Of a stretch of DNA of 64,000 bases, positions 19,251-27,269 are shown in pieces. Under the pieces are notes generated by a model. That model was not told where the DNA came from. It saw nothing but the letters and a program-made list of their open reading frames with translations, and did no database searches. Every line of letters begins with the position of its first letter. The stretch's first letter is position 1. This DNA comes from Bradyrhizobium manausense (GTDB lineage Bacteria > Pseudomonadota > Alphaproteobacteria > Rhizobiales > Xanthobacteraceae). The stretch is from assembly GCF_018131105.1 (NCBI RefSeq), contig NZ_JAFCJI010000002.1, forward strand, positions 1,116,001-1,180,000. The letters are read 5' to 3'. The position numbers and the translations under genes were made by a program.

Positions 19251-20480
19251 ATGCCCGCTGTCACCGGCAAGCTTGCGGCCGCGTCATTGGCGCTCGCGCT
19301 CATTGCGGCCACGACCTCCATCGCGTCCGCCCAGAAGAAATACGATACCGGCGCGACCGATACCGAAATCAAGATCGGCAACATCATGCCCTACAGCGGA
19401 CCGGCCTCCGCCTACGGCATCATCGGGCGGACCGAAGCCGCCTATTTCAAGAAGATCAACGACGAAGGCGGCATCAACGGCCGCAAGATCAACTACATCA
19501 GCTATGACGACGCCTATTCGCCGCCGAAGACCGTCGAGCAGGCACGCAAGCTGGTCGAGAGCGACGAAGTGCTGTTCATCTTCAACTCGCTCGGCACACC
19601 GCCGAACTCGGCGATCCACAAATACATGAACACCAAGAAGGTGCCGCAGCTGTTCGTCGCCACCGGCGCCACCAAGTGGAACGATCCGCAGAACTTCCCC
19701 TGGACCATGGGCTGGCAGCCCAACTATCAGAGCGAGACGCAGATCTACGCAAAGTGGCTGCTCAAGAACAAGCCGGACGCCAAGATCGCCGTGCTCTACC
19801 AGAACGACGATTACGGCAAGGACTATCTGAAGGGCCTCAAGGACGGCCTCGGCTCCAAGGCGTCCTCGATGATCGTTGCGGAGGAAAGCTACGAGACCTC
19901 CGAGCCGACGATCGACAACCACATCGTCAAGCTGAAGTCGACCGGCGCAGATGTGTTCATGAACATCTCGACGCCGAAGTTCGCAGCTCAGGCGATCAAG
20001 AAGAATGCCGAGATCGGCTGGAAGCCGCTGCACTTCCTCAACAACGTCTCGGCCTCCGTCGGCAGCGTGATGAAGCCCGCCGGCTACGAGAACGGCCAGG
20101 ACATCATCTCGGCCGACTATCTCAAGGACGTATCCGATCCGGAATGGAAGAACGACGCCGGCATGAAGGAATTCATGACCTTCATGGACAAGTACTTCCC
20201 CGAGGGCGACAAGCTCGACAAGGGCACCATCGTCGGCTTTGCCGTGGCGCAGACGCTGGTGGCGGTGCTGAAGCAGTGCGGCGATGATCTCACACGTGCA
20301 AACATCATGAAGCAGGCGGCGAGCCTGAAGAACTTCCGCACCGAGGCGCTGCTGCCGGGCATCCAGATCAACACCGGCCCGAACGACTTTGCGCCGATCA
20401 GCCAGCTCCGGCTCGAGAAGTTCAAGGGCGAGCGCTGGGAACTGTTCGGCGACGTCATCAGCGCCGACGCCGGCGGCTAG
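19251..20480 (+). CDS. Liv-type periplasmic substrate-binding protein, copy 4 of 4
   Basis: 409 residues from the ATG at 19251, with GGGAG 7 bases upstream and a signal peptide ending SIASAQ; the frame is open further up but only through the spacer. Mature start KKYDTGATDTEIKIGNIMPY. It shares the array's conserved blocks, including FNSLGTPPNSAIHKYMNTKK with copy 3 and KASSMIVAEESYETSEPTID. The C-terminal block CGDDLTRANIMKQAASLKNF is common to all four in close variants. Distinct middle residues (MNISTPKFAAQAIKKNAEIG) may tune ligand choice. Ends at its own terminator. Expected to dock on the LivHM-like permease of this cluster. Confidence 0.87.
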   Translation: MPAVTGKLAAASLALALIAATTSIASAQKKYDTGATDTEIKIGNIMPYSGPASAYGIIGRTEAAYFKKINDEGGINGRKINYISYDDAYSPPKTVEQARKLVESDEVLFIFNSLGTPPNSAIHKYMNTKKVPQLFVATGATKWNDPQNFPWTMGWQPNYQSETQIYAKWLLKNKPDAKIAVLYQNDDYGKDYLKGLKDGLGSKASSMIVAEESYETSEPTIDNHIVKLKSTGADVFMNISTPKFAAQAIKKNAEIGWKPLHFLNNVSASVGSVMKPAGYENGQDIISADYLKDVSDPEWKNDAGMKEFMTFMDKYFPEGDKLDKGTIVGFAVAQTLVAVLKQCGDDLTRANIMKQAASLKNFRTEALLPGIQINTGPNDFAPISQLRLEKFKGERWELFGDVISADAGG

Positions 20481-20505
20481 TCCCATCTGAAAATGCAGCG
20501 ATAAC

Positions 20506-20540
20506 AGCCCCCTGCGATCATCACGCAGGGGGCTTTCGTT
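20506..20540 (+). terminator. Intrinsic terminator after binding protein 4
   Basis: AGCCCCCTGCG (20506-20516), 7-base loop, CGCAGGGGGCT (20524-20534), then TTCGTTT. An 11-base perfect stem with an imperfect T tract. Confidence 0.85.
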
Positions 20541-20683
20541 TCCGCCTGATACTATCACGCGATTGCACAATCGAATGATGGTAAAGCCTGCTTACCCTTT
20601 TGCGCCCGATGCGCTAGGCAAGGGAATGGCGACGTCCTCGCCACAGCTCTAGTCTGCTCACGAGTTTGCTGAAGGCCATCGTC

Positions 20684-21967
20684 ATGACCGATCGACGCCC
20701 CCTGCTCCGCGCGCTCTACGACGCCGCCGTTGCCGCCGCTCATCCCAGCACGATTTTGGCGCCTCACTTGCGCCCCGCGCCCAAGGGCCGCGTGATCTGC
20801 CTGGCCGCCGGCAAGGGCGCCGCAGCGATGGCCGCGGCAGCCGAGCGGCACTATCTCGACACGCTCAAGCTCGCGCCGGAGCGGCTTCTCGGCATCGCCA
20901 CCACGCGTCATGGCTATGGCGTGCCGACGCGCCGCATTCGCGTCGTCGAGGCCGGCCATCCCGTGCCTGACGAGGCCGGCCTGAAGGGCGCCGCCGACAC
21001 GCTTGCGCTCGCGGGCGAGGCCGGCCCTGACGATCTGCTGCTGGTGCTGCTCACCGGCGGCGGCTCGGCAAACTGGATCGCACCGGTGGACGGAATCAGC
21101 TTTGCCCAGAAGCAGGCGGTCAACAAGGCGCTGCTGCGCTCTGGCGCACCGATCGGCGAGATGAACGTCGTCAGAAAACATCTCTCGCGCATCAAGGGCG
21201 GGCGTCTCGCGCGCGCCGGCCGCAACGCCGCCGAGATCGTGACGCTCGCGATCTCCGACGTGCCGCATGACGATCCCTCCGCGATCGCCTCGGGACCCAC
21301 CGTGCCCGATCCGACCACGCTCGCCGATGCACGCGCGATCGTCGCCAAGTACAAGCTCGCGATCGACGATGCCGTGCGCCGCGCGCTCGACGATCCCGCC
21401 AATGAAAGCTGCAAGCCCGGCGATGCCGCCTTTGCGCGCGCGCATTTCGAATTGATCGCGCGTCCCAGGCAATCGCTCGACGCCGCGGTGAAGCGCGCAA
21501 AGGACGCCGGCTACGAGACCATCGATCTCGGCGCCGATCTCGAGGGCGAGGCCCGCGAGGTCGCCGCCGATCACGCCAGGCTCGCGCTCCAGGCCAGAGC
21601 GCAGGGCAAGCGCGTCGCGATCCTCTCCGGCGGCGAGCTCACGGTGACCGTGCGCGGCCAAGGGCGCGGCGGCCCCAACCAGGAATACGCGCTCGCGCTG
21701 GCGTCCCTGCTGAAGGACACGCCCGACATTTCGGCACTCGCCGGCGACACCGACGGCGCCGACGGCGGCGCCGGTCACCCCACAGACCCCGCCGGCGCGA
21801 TGATCGATGCGGCGACCTTCGCCAAGATGACGTCGCAGGGACTTACGCCGCAGGCCTATCTGGACAACAACGACGCAACGACGTTCTTCGAGGCGACGGG
21901 GGATCTGCTCCAGCCCGGCCCGACGCTGACCAATGTGAATGACATCAGGGTGATTTTGGTGGATTGA
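20684..21967 (+). CDS. Glycerate 2-kinase (GckA/TtuD, MOFRL family)
   Basis: 427 residues from the ATG at 20684 (a TTG six codons earlier is possible). The N-terminal domain shows AAGKGAAAMAAAAERHY and AGHPVPDEAG; LTGGGSANWIAPVDGI is the phosphate-binding region. The C-terminal MOFRL domain has ILSGGELTVTVRGQGRGGPN then QEYALALA, a hallmark of this family. It phosphorylates D-glycerate with ATP to 2-phosphoglycerate, linking glyoxylate, serine-cycle or tartrate breakdown to glycolysis. It is a lone gene between the binding-protein array and a MarR regulator; it may be independent of both transporters. Confidence 0.88.
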   Translation: MTDRRPLLRALYDAAVAAAHPSTILAPHLRPAPKGRVICLAAGKGAAAMAAAAERHYLDTLKLAPERLLGIATTRHGYGVPTRRIRVVEAGHPVPDEAGLKGAADTLALAGEAGPDDLLLVLLTGGGSANWIAPVDGISFAQKQAVNKALLRSGAPIGEMNVVRKHLSRIKGGRLARAGRNAAEIVTLAISDVPHDDPSAIASGPTVPDPTTLADARAIVAKYKLAIDDAVRRALDDPANESCKPGDAAFARAHFELIARPRQSLDAAVKRAKDAGYETIDLGADLEGEAREVAADHARLALQARAQGKRVAILSGGELTVTVRGQGRGGPNQEYALALASLLKDTPDISALAGDTDGADGGAGHPTDPAGAMIDAATFAKMTSQGLTPQAYLDNNDATTFFEATGDLLQPGPTLTNVNDIRVILVD

Positions 21968-21991
21968 GGTCCGCCGGTGTCTCTATCGCCC

Positions 21992-22501
21992 TCAAAACTC
22001 GTTGGCGATCTTCGAGAGCATCTCGATCAGGGCTTCGCGGTTGGCTTGCCCGAGCAGCTCGTTGAGCCGCGATTCGTGCTTTGTGGCGACGAGTTTCTTC
22101 GCGCGCGTCAGCACGGTCTTGCCCTTGTCGGTCAGAACCAGGATGTGCGAGCGGCGATCGTTGGTGGAACGGATCCGGGCGCAGAGGTCGCGGCTCTCGA
22201 GATTGTCGAGCATGGCGACGAAATTCGGCCTGAGGATACCGAGGGTGGAGGCGATCTCGGTCTGGTTACGACCCGGGTTCTTCTCGACCAGCAGCAGCAC
22301 CGAGAACTGCGCCGGCGTGAGCTGGAGCGAGGCCATGCAGCGCAGAAAGTTCTCGAACACCTTGAGCTGCGCACGCTTCAGCACGTAGCCGAGCTGCTCC
22401 GAGAGCTCGCCGAGCTGGAGGGCTTCGGCCAGCCCCTCGGGCGCATCCTTGCGGCCCTTGGTCGCCTCGGAAGGCTTTTCAGCGGTTTTGGAAACGGTCA
22501 T
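21992..22501 (-). CDS. MarR family transcriptional regulator
   Basis: 169 residues. A winged helix-turn-helix in the middle: QFSVLLLVEKNPGRNQTEIA, STLGILRPNFVAMLDNLESR (recognition helix ILRPNFVAMLDNL), then the wing DRRSHILVLTDKGKTVL. Helices at both ends form the dimer interface. It is divergent from a Liv-type transporter operon, and a 10-base inverted repeat plus a nested palindrome lie between them, the normal layout for a MarR repressor that controls its neighbour. Relatives in R. palustris that sense aromatic or hydroxycinnamoyl compounds suggest such an effector, but the sequence does not show it. Confidence 0.85.
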   Translation of the reverse strand: MTVSKTAEKPSEATKGRKDAPEGLAEALQLGELSEQLGYVLKRAQLKVFENFLRCMASLQLTPAQFSVLLLVEKNPGRNQTEIASTLGILRPNFVAMLDNLESRDLCARIRSTNDRRSHILVLTDKGKTVLTRAKKLVATKHESRLNELLGQANREALIEMLSKIANEF

Positions 22502-22560
22502 CGCCTCGTGCTCGCAATCCCGCTAAATTCGGGACGGGTCGTTCGCCCGCCCTTGATGTT

Positions 22561-22594
22561 ATATTTGATAATTGTTATGGACCATATCAAATAT
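22561..22594. promoter_or_regulatory. Candidate MarR operator: nested palindromes
   Basis: ATATTTGATA (22561-22570) and its exact inverse TATCAAATAT (22585-22594), 14 bases apart. A second perfect palindrome, TATGGACCATA (22576-22586), is nested within. It lies 60 bases upstream of the MarR start and 86 bases before the permease start, in an AT-rich island of a GC-rich region. Confidence 0.68.
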
Positions 22595-22679
22595 CGTCAG
22601 CGCATTTCAATGGCTGTGAGGGGACCATCCACCGCAATCGCGGAGACCGGTCCCTCATCTTAAGGGGGAGCGTCCGGTC

Positions 22680-23720
22680 TTGAACACCACCATCATGCTG
22701 TTCCTGCTACAGGACGGCATCACCAATGGCGCGATCTATGCGCTGCTCGGATTGGCACTGGTGCTGGTGTTTGCCGTCACCCGCGTCATCCTCATCCCCC
22801 AGGGCGAATTCGTCACCTATGGCGCGCTGACCTACGCATCGCTGGCCTCGGGGCAGATGCCGGGCACCGCCCAGCTGGCGCTGGCTATGGGCATCGCCGC
22901 CTGCGCCTTCGACCTGTTCGTGGCGCGCAAGACGCTGCACGCCCGGCTGATCCTGCGCAGCGTCCTCGCCAACATCGTGCTGCCCGCCATCGTGCTGGTG
23001 CTGACGATCTACTTTGCGGCCCAAAAACCGCCGGTCGCGGTCTGCATCGCGCTGTCGCTGGTGATCGTCGCGATGATCGGCCTCTATCTTTACCGCATCG
23101 CGTTCCAGCCGCTGGCGCACACCTCGGTGCTGGTGCTGCTGATCGCCTCGGTCGGCGTGCACCTGGCGCTTCAGGGGCTGGGCCTCTTGTTTTTCGGCGC
23201 CGAGGGCCAGCGCGGACCGGCGGTGCTCTCCGGTGCCTTCACGGCGGGCTCGCTGCGCTTCACCGGCCAGAGCCTCACCGTCTACGGCATCACCATCGCC
23301 TTCATCGTCGGCCTCTGGCTGTTCTTCGGCCTGACGCTGTACGGCAAGGCGCTGCGTGCCACCGCCGTCAACCGGCTGGGCGCGCGGCTCGCCGGCATCC
23401 GCACCACGCTGTCAGGCCAGATCGCTTTCCTGCTCGCCTCCGTCATCGGCGCGCTGTCTGGCATCATGATCGTGCCGATCACGACGCTCTACTATGACTC
23501 GGGCTTCCTGATCGGCCTGAAGGGCTTTGTCGCGGCGATCATCGGCGGCCTCGTCAGCTATCCCCTCACCGCCGTCGCCGCCCTGTTCGTCGGCATCGTC
23601 GAGGCGTTCTCGTCCTTCTATGCCTCCAACTACAAGGAGGTGATCGTGTTCATGCTCCTGATCCCCGTGCTGCTGCTGCGCTCGCTCGCCGCGCCCGCGG
23701 TCGAAGAAGAGAAGGACTGA
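22680..23720 (+). CDS. Liv-type ABC transporter permease (LivH-like), second system
   Basis: 346 residues, longer than the usual 290 or so because of an extra hydrophobic stretch (about 60-140, with RLILRSVLANIVLPAIVLVL). The TTG start is taken because AAGGGGGAG lies about 10 bases upstream; an ATG five codons in is the alternative. LivH signs: DGITNGAIYALLGLALVLVF, RVILIPQGEFVTYGALTYAS in place of the usual HFAQG loop, and GLKGFVAAIIGGLVSYPLTA. Membrane subunit of an ABC importer, divergent from a MarR gene and followed 7 bases later by the fused permease-ATPase. Confidence 0.86.
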   Translation: MNTTIMLFLLQDGITNGAIYALLGLALVLVFAVTRVILIPQGEFVTYGALTYASLASGQMPGTAQLALAMGIAACAFDLFVARKTLHARLILRSVLANIVLPAIVLVLTIYFAAQKPPVAVCIALSLVIVAMIGLYLYRIAFQPLAHTSVLVLLIASVGVHLALQGLGLLFFGAEGQRGPAVLSGAFTAGSLRFTGQSLTVYGITIAFIVGLWLFFGLTLYGKALRATAVNRLGARLAGIRTTLSGQIAFLLASVIGALSGIMIVPITTLYYDSGFLIGLKGFVAAIIGGLVSYPLTAVAALFVGIVEAFSSFYASNYKEVIVFMLLIPVLLLRSLAAPAVEEEKD

Positions 23721-23727
23721 GGCCACG

Positions 23728-25497
23728 ATGCAGAGCCGGCTTCCCATCCTCGTCTTCGCAGCTCTCATGGCGGCGATCCCGTTCATCCCGGGCATGCCGC
23801 CGTTCTGGATCGTGCTGCTCGACAATATCGGTCTCGCCGCACTGGTCGCGATGGGCCTTGTGCTGCTGACCGGCGTCGGCGGCCTCACCTCGTTCGGACA
23901 AGCCGCCTTCGTCGGCTTCGGCGCCTACACCACGGCGGTGCTGACGACGTCCTATGGCCTGTCGCCGTGGCTGACGCTGCCGCTGTCGCTGGTGGTCAGC
24001 GGCCTGTTCGCGGTGCTGCTCGGCCTGATCACGGTCCGGCTCTCCGGCCACTACCTGCCTCTTGGCACGCTCGCCTGGGGGCTCGGCCTGTTCTATCTCT
24101 TCAGCAAGCTGGCATTCCTCGGCCGCAACGACGGCATCTCGGCAATTCCACCGCTGTCGATCGGCACGCTCAGGATGCTCTCGCCCGGCTCGATCTACTA
24201 TGCGATCTGGGTCGCCGTCCTGATCTCGGCCCTGCTCACCATGAACCTGCTGGACTCCCGCACCGGCCGCGCCATCCGCGCGCTCAGGCGCGGCCATGTC
24301 GCAGCCGAGGCGTTCGGCGTGCACACGCCGCGCGCCAAGCTTCTGGTCTTCATCCATGCCGCCGTGCTCGCCGGCCTCTCCGGCTGGCTCTATGCCCATC
24401 TCCAGCGCGCCGTGACGCCGACGCCGTTCGGCGCCCACGCCGGCATCGAGTATCTCTTCATCGCGGTGGTCGGCGGCGCCGGCTATGTCTGGGGCGGCGT
24501 GCTGGGCGCGGCGATCGTCGTGATCCTGAAGGAGGTGCTGCAAAGCTACCTGCCGCTGATCCTGCCCGGCTCCGGCCAGGTCGAGACCATCGTGTTCGGC
24601 ATCATGCTGGTGGCGCTGCTTCAGCTCGCCCCTGGCGGCGTCTGGCCCTGGCTGATGTCGCTGCTGCCCGAGCGCAGCGACGGCGAGAAGCCCGACACCT
24701 CGCTGCAACTGGAGCAGCGTCCGCGGTCGCCCGGCCAATCCAACATCCTTCTTCAGGTCGAGAAGGCGCGCAAGCAATTCGGCGGCGTGGTCGCGGTCAA
24801 CAACGTCTCCTTCGACGTCCAGGCCCGCGAGATCGTCGCGCTGATCGGGCCTAACGGCGCCGGCAAGAGCACCACCTTCAACCTTATCACTGGCGTGCTG
24901 TCGGCGACCTCGGGCTCGATCTCGGTGCTCGGCAACAAGGTCGACGGCGCACCGCCGCAGGAGATTGTCAAGCTCGGCATCAGCAGGACCTTCCAGCACG
25001 TCAAGCTCGTCCCCGACATGACCGTGCTGGAAAACGTCGCGATCGGCGCACACCTGCGCGGCCAATCCGGGCCGCTCGCCTCGATGCTGCGGCTCGACCG
25101 CGCCGACGAGGCAAGACTGCTTGCGGAGGCCGCCCGGCAGATCGAGCGCGTCGGCCTCTCTGACCAGATGCATCAGCTCGCAGGATCGCTGTCGCTCGGC
25201 CAGCAGCGCATCGTCGAGATCGCGCGTGCACTGTGCGTCGATCCGATGCTGCTGCTGCTCGACGAGCCCGCCGCGGGCCTGCGCCACATGGAGAAGCAGC
25301 AGCTTGCCAAACTGCTGCGCGACCTGCGCGACGGCGGCATGTCCGTTCTTTTGGTCGAGCACGACATGGGCTTCGTGATGAACCTCGCCGACCGCATCGT
25401 GGTGCTCGATTTCGGCACCAAGATCGCGGAAGGATCGCCCGCCACGATCAAGACCAATCCCGAAGTGATCAAGGCCTATCTCGGAGTGGCGGCATGA
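23728..25497 (+). CDS. Fused LivM permease - LivG ATP-binding protein
   Basis: 589 residues, two proteins in one. Residues 1 to about 320 are a LivM permease: LLTGVGGLTSFGQAAFVGFG, SRTGRAIRALRRGHVAAEAF, and GGAGYVWGGVLGAAIVVILK. A linker of about 25 polar residues (LPERSDGEKPDTSLQLEQRP) leads to a LivG ATPase with Walker A GPNGAGKS from residue 374, ISRTFQHVKL, signature LSLGQQRIVEIARAL, and Walker B LLLLDEPAAGL. Such fusions are known in Liv-type systems for aromatic or other acids in alphaproteobacteria. It overlaps the next ATPase as ATGA. The two halves must sit on the membrane and its cytoplasmic face. Confidence 0.88.
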   Translation: MQSRLPILVFAALMAAIPFIPGMPPFWIVLLDNIGLAALVAMGLVLLTGVGGLTSFGQAAFVGFGAYTTAVLTTSYGLSPWLTLPLSLVVSGLFAVLLGLITVRLSGHYLPLGTLAWGLGLFYLFSKLAFLGRNDGISAIPPLSIGTLRMLSPGSIYYAIWVAVLISALLTMNLLDSRTGRAIRALRRGHVAAEAFGVHTPRAKLLVFIHAAVLAGLSGWLYAHLQRAVTPTPFGAHAGIEYLFIAVVGGAGYVWGGVLGAAIVVILKEVLQSYLPLILPGSGQVETIVFGIMLVALLQLAPGGVWPWLMSLLPERSDGEKPDTSLQLEQRPRSPGQSNILLQVEKARKQFGGVVAVNNVSFDVQAREIVALIGPNGAGKSTTFNLITGVLSATSGSISVLGNKVDGAPPQEIVKLGISRTFQHVKLVPDMTVLENVAIGAHLRGQSGPLASMLRLDRADEARLLAEAARQIERVGLSDQMHQLAGSLSLGQQRIVEIARALCVDPMLLLLDEPAAGLRHMEKQQLAKLLRDLRDGGMSVLLVEHDMGFVMNLADRIVVLDFGTKIAEGSPATIKTNPEVIKAYLGVAA

Positions 25498-26225
25498 GCG
25501 CGCTGTTGTCCGTCACCGACGCGCATGTCGCCTACGGCAAGGTGGAGGCCGTGCGCTCGGTGGCGCTCGAGGTCGGCGAGAACGAGATCGTCACCATCGT
25601 CGGCGCCAACGGCGCCGGCAAGACCACGCTGCTCTCGGCTATCATGGGCATTCTGCCGTTGAAGGGCCGCGTGACCTTTGCCGGTCAGGATCTTGCCCGG
25701 CTCGACATCGAGGATCGCGTCGCGATGGGGCTCGGCCTCGTGCCGGAGCATCGCGAATTGTTCGTCACGATGAACGTCGAGGACAATCTCGAGCTGGGCG
25801 CTTTCCGCATCGAGCGGAGCAAGGCGAAAGCCTCGATCGAGCGCATCTACACGCTGTTTCCGCGCCTCAAGGAGCGTCGCAAGCAGCTCGCCGGCACCTT
25901 GTCCGGCGGCGAGCAGCAGATGCTGGCGATGGGGCGCGCGCTGATGGGCGAGCCGAAACTCCTGATGCTGGACGAGCCGAGCCTCGGCCTTGCGCCGATC
26001 ATCGTCGCCGACATCTTCCGCATCGTCACGGAGCTGCGCGCCAGCGGGGTGTCCGTGCTGCTGGTCGAGCAGAACGCGCAGGCTGCGCTGAAGATCGCGG
26101 ACCATGCCTATGTGATGGAGCTCGGCGAATTCGTGCTCAGCGGCAAGGCCAGCGACATCGCGGCGAACGAGCGGGTGGCGGCGAGCTATCTCGGCTTCCA
26201 GCACGAAGGCGCGAGCGTGATCTAG
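25494..26225 (+). CDS. Liv-type ABC transporter ATP-binding protein (LivF-like), second system
   Basis: 243 residues from the ATG that overlaps the previous stop (ATGA); longer readings would run through the fused gene in another frame. Walker A GANGAGKT, signature LSGGEQQMLAMGRAL, Walker B LLMLDEPSLGLAPIIV, and a LivF-type end NERVAASYLGFQHEG. It completes the second importer. No substrate-binding protein gene follows; dsbB on the other strand comes next after a dispersed repeat, so the binding protein must be elsewhere or shared. Confidence 0.88.
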   Translation: MSALLSVTDAHVAYGKVEAVRSVALEVGENEIVTIVGANGAGKTTLLSAIMGILPLKGRVTFAGQDLARLDIEDRVAMGLGLVPEHRELFVTMNVEDNLELGAFRIERSKAKASIERIYTLFPRLKERRKQLAGTLSGGEQQMLAMGRALMGEPKLLMLDEPSLGLAPIIVADIFRIVTELRASGVSVLLVEQNAQAALKIADHAYVMELGEFVLSGKASDIAANERVAASYLGFQHEGASVI

Positions 26226-26236
26226 GCTCCTTGTTT

Positions 26237-26306
26237 GAGCATGATCTTTTCGGAGAACCGCTTCGCACTTTGCGCCAACGCGGCCCTCCGGGTCCGGATC
26301 ATGCTC
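26237..26306. repeat. Dispersed palindromic repeat (GAGCATGATC...GATCATGCTC)
   Basis: GAGCATGATC at the left (26237) is matched by GATCATGCTC at the right (ending 26306), with TTTTCGGAGAACCG and GGGTCCG inside. This is a widely dispersed rhizobial intergenic repeat. It lies between the LivF-like stop and the dsbB stop, so it may form the shared end of both convergent transcripts. Confidence 0.8.
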
Positions 26307-26845
26307 TAGCGGCTCGCGGTCCGCGCAAAGCCCCAAGCGGCAATCGCGGCCATCAGCAGCGAGATCAGCACATTGTAGCCGGCGAGCGAGAGGCCGAGGA
26401 AGCGCCACTGCACCTCGTCGCAGCGTACCACCTTGACGGTATCGAGCCGCGACAGCAGATCGCCGGCGTTGCCGAGATTGACGACTGGACCGGAGCAGTC
26501 GGTCGGTCCCTTCCAGAACCCCCATTCGACGCCGGAATGGTAGGTGCCGAGCCCGGCATTGGCGAGCGCCGCCAGCGCGAGGATCGCCAGACCGGCCAGC
26601 AGCAGCGGCCGTGGCGCGCCGCCTCGCGCCGCAAGCACCATGAGCACACCGAGCGGGACCGCGAGGTAATAGGCGTAGCGCTGCTCCAGGCAGAGCGGAC
26701 AGGGCACGATCCCCAAGACGAGCTGGAAGAACCAGGCGCCCGCAATCGTCGCCGCCGCAATCAGGGTGACGGCCAGCGCAGCCGTCAGGGCGGGGTTGCC
26801 GGCAGTCGGTCCGAAAGCGGGCATTGCGGCACTCTGGGTCGTCAC
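26306..26845 (-). CDS. dsbB: Disulfide bond formation protein B
   Basis: 179 residues, four membrane helices. The redox pairs are visible: Cys49 and Cys52 in GIVPCPLCLEQRYAYY, the family signature, and Cys117 and Cys142 in the second periplasmic loop (GPTDCSGP and VVRCDEVQW). It passes electrons from periplasmic DsbA to quinone. The first possible start is GTG with AGAGG upstream; an ATG seven codons later is also possible. A stand-alone gene with no DsbA nearby. The family assignment is firm. Confidence 0.87.
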   Translation of the reverse strand: MTTQSAAMPAFGPTAGNPALTAALAVTLIAAATIAGAWFFQLVLGIVPCPLCLEQRYAYYLAVPLGVLMVLAARGGAPRPLLLAGLAILALAALANAGLGTYHSGVEWGFWKGPTDCSGPVVNLGNAGDLLSRLDTVKVVRCDEVQWRFLGLSLAGYNVLISLLMAAIAAWGFARTASR

Positions 26846-26934
26846 GGCGGCCTCTTCATATCGGTGCGTGGCTTTAAGCCTCTAACCCCGCCCCAAGCGC
26901 CTGTCGAGAACGTCGGGGATCACTTTGGCGCGGG

Positions 26935-26962
26935 TTGACCCCGCTTTTTCCATGGCTATAGT
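26935..26962 (+). promoter_or_regulatory. Sigma-70-type promoter of tRNA-Leu
   Basis: TTGACC (26935-26940) and TATAGT (26957-26962), spacer 16 bases; expected start of transcription near 26969, about 34 bases before the tRNA. Close to consensus and well placed. Confidence 0.65.
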
Positions 26963-27002
26963 CCGCCGGCTTCGCGAGGCTCCTTCCAGGGACCGACCGA
27001 GG

Positions 27003-27087
27003 GCCCCTGTGGCGGAACTGGTAGACGCGCTCGACTCAAAATCGAGTTCCGCAAGGAGTGCTGGTTCGATTCCGGCCAGGGGCACCA
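27003..27087 (+). tRNA. tRNA-Leu (anticodon CAA)
   Basis: Acceptor stem GCCCCTG (27003-27009) pairs with CAGGGGC (27077-27083), then discriminator A and encoded CCA (27085-27087). The anticodon arm is CTCGA-CTCAAAA-TCGAG, giving CAA in the 7-base loop. The T stem GCTGG/CCGGC with loop TTCGATT is normal. A long variable arm fits the class II leucine type. Confidence 0.95.
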
Positions 27088-27146
27088 CGCTTCGCCCGTT
27101 GGGCTTCGCGTGGCGCGGCCGTGCCAAGCCCAACGGGCAAAGCGTG
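27086..27146. repeat. Large inverted repeat starting at the tRNA-Leu 3' end
   Basis: The left arm runs 27086-27106 and the right arm 27126-27146: 21 bases each with one mismatch, around a 19-base loop. The core of the left arm is GCCCGTTGGGCTT; the right arm carries AAGCCCAACGGGC. The first two bases of the arm fall in the tRNA CCA end. No T run follows, so it may be a repeat element or a processing hairpin. Confidence 0.8.
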
Positions 27147-27269
27147 TCCGGCGAAGCCTCTTGGCGAAGACGCGGGTTCAGCATAGCTGCCTCTCTCTCC
27201 TTTCCCTCCCAATCGTCGCGTCCTCACTGTATAAGTCCGTAGCTTCTTCTCTCACTCGAAGGAGCTCAT

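Noticed and set aside
20560..20573. Palindrome CGATTGCACAATCG before the glycerate kinase as an operator
   Set aside because: Arms of only six bases, no adjacent regulator, and it is easily found by chance at this length.
23650..25362. Minus-strand frame of 570 codons opposite the fused LivM-LivG gene
   Set aside because: Shadow of the strongly supported fused gene; composition is typical of antisense GC-rich reading, with no domain or ribosome site.
27086..27146. Rho-independent terminator of tRNA-Leu
   Set aside because: The hairpin is long and strong but has no T tract after it, so it is described as a repeat instead.
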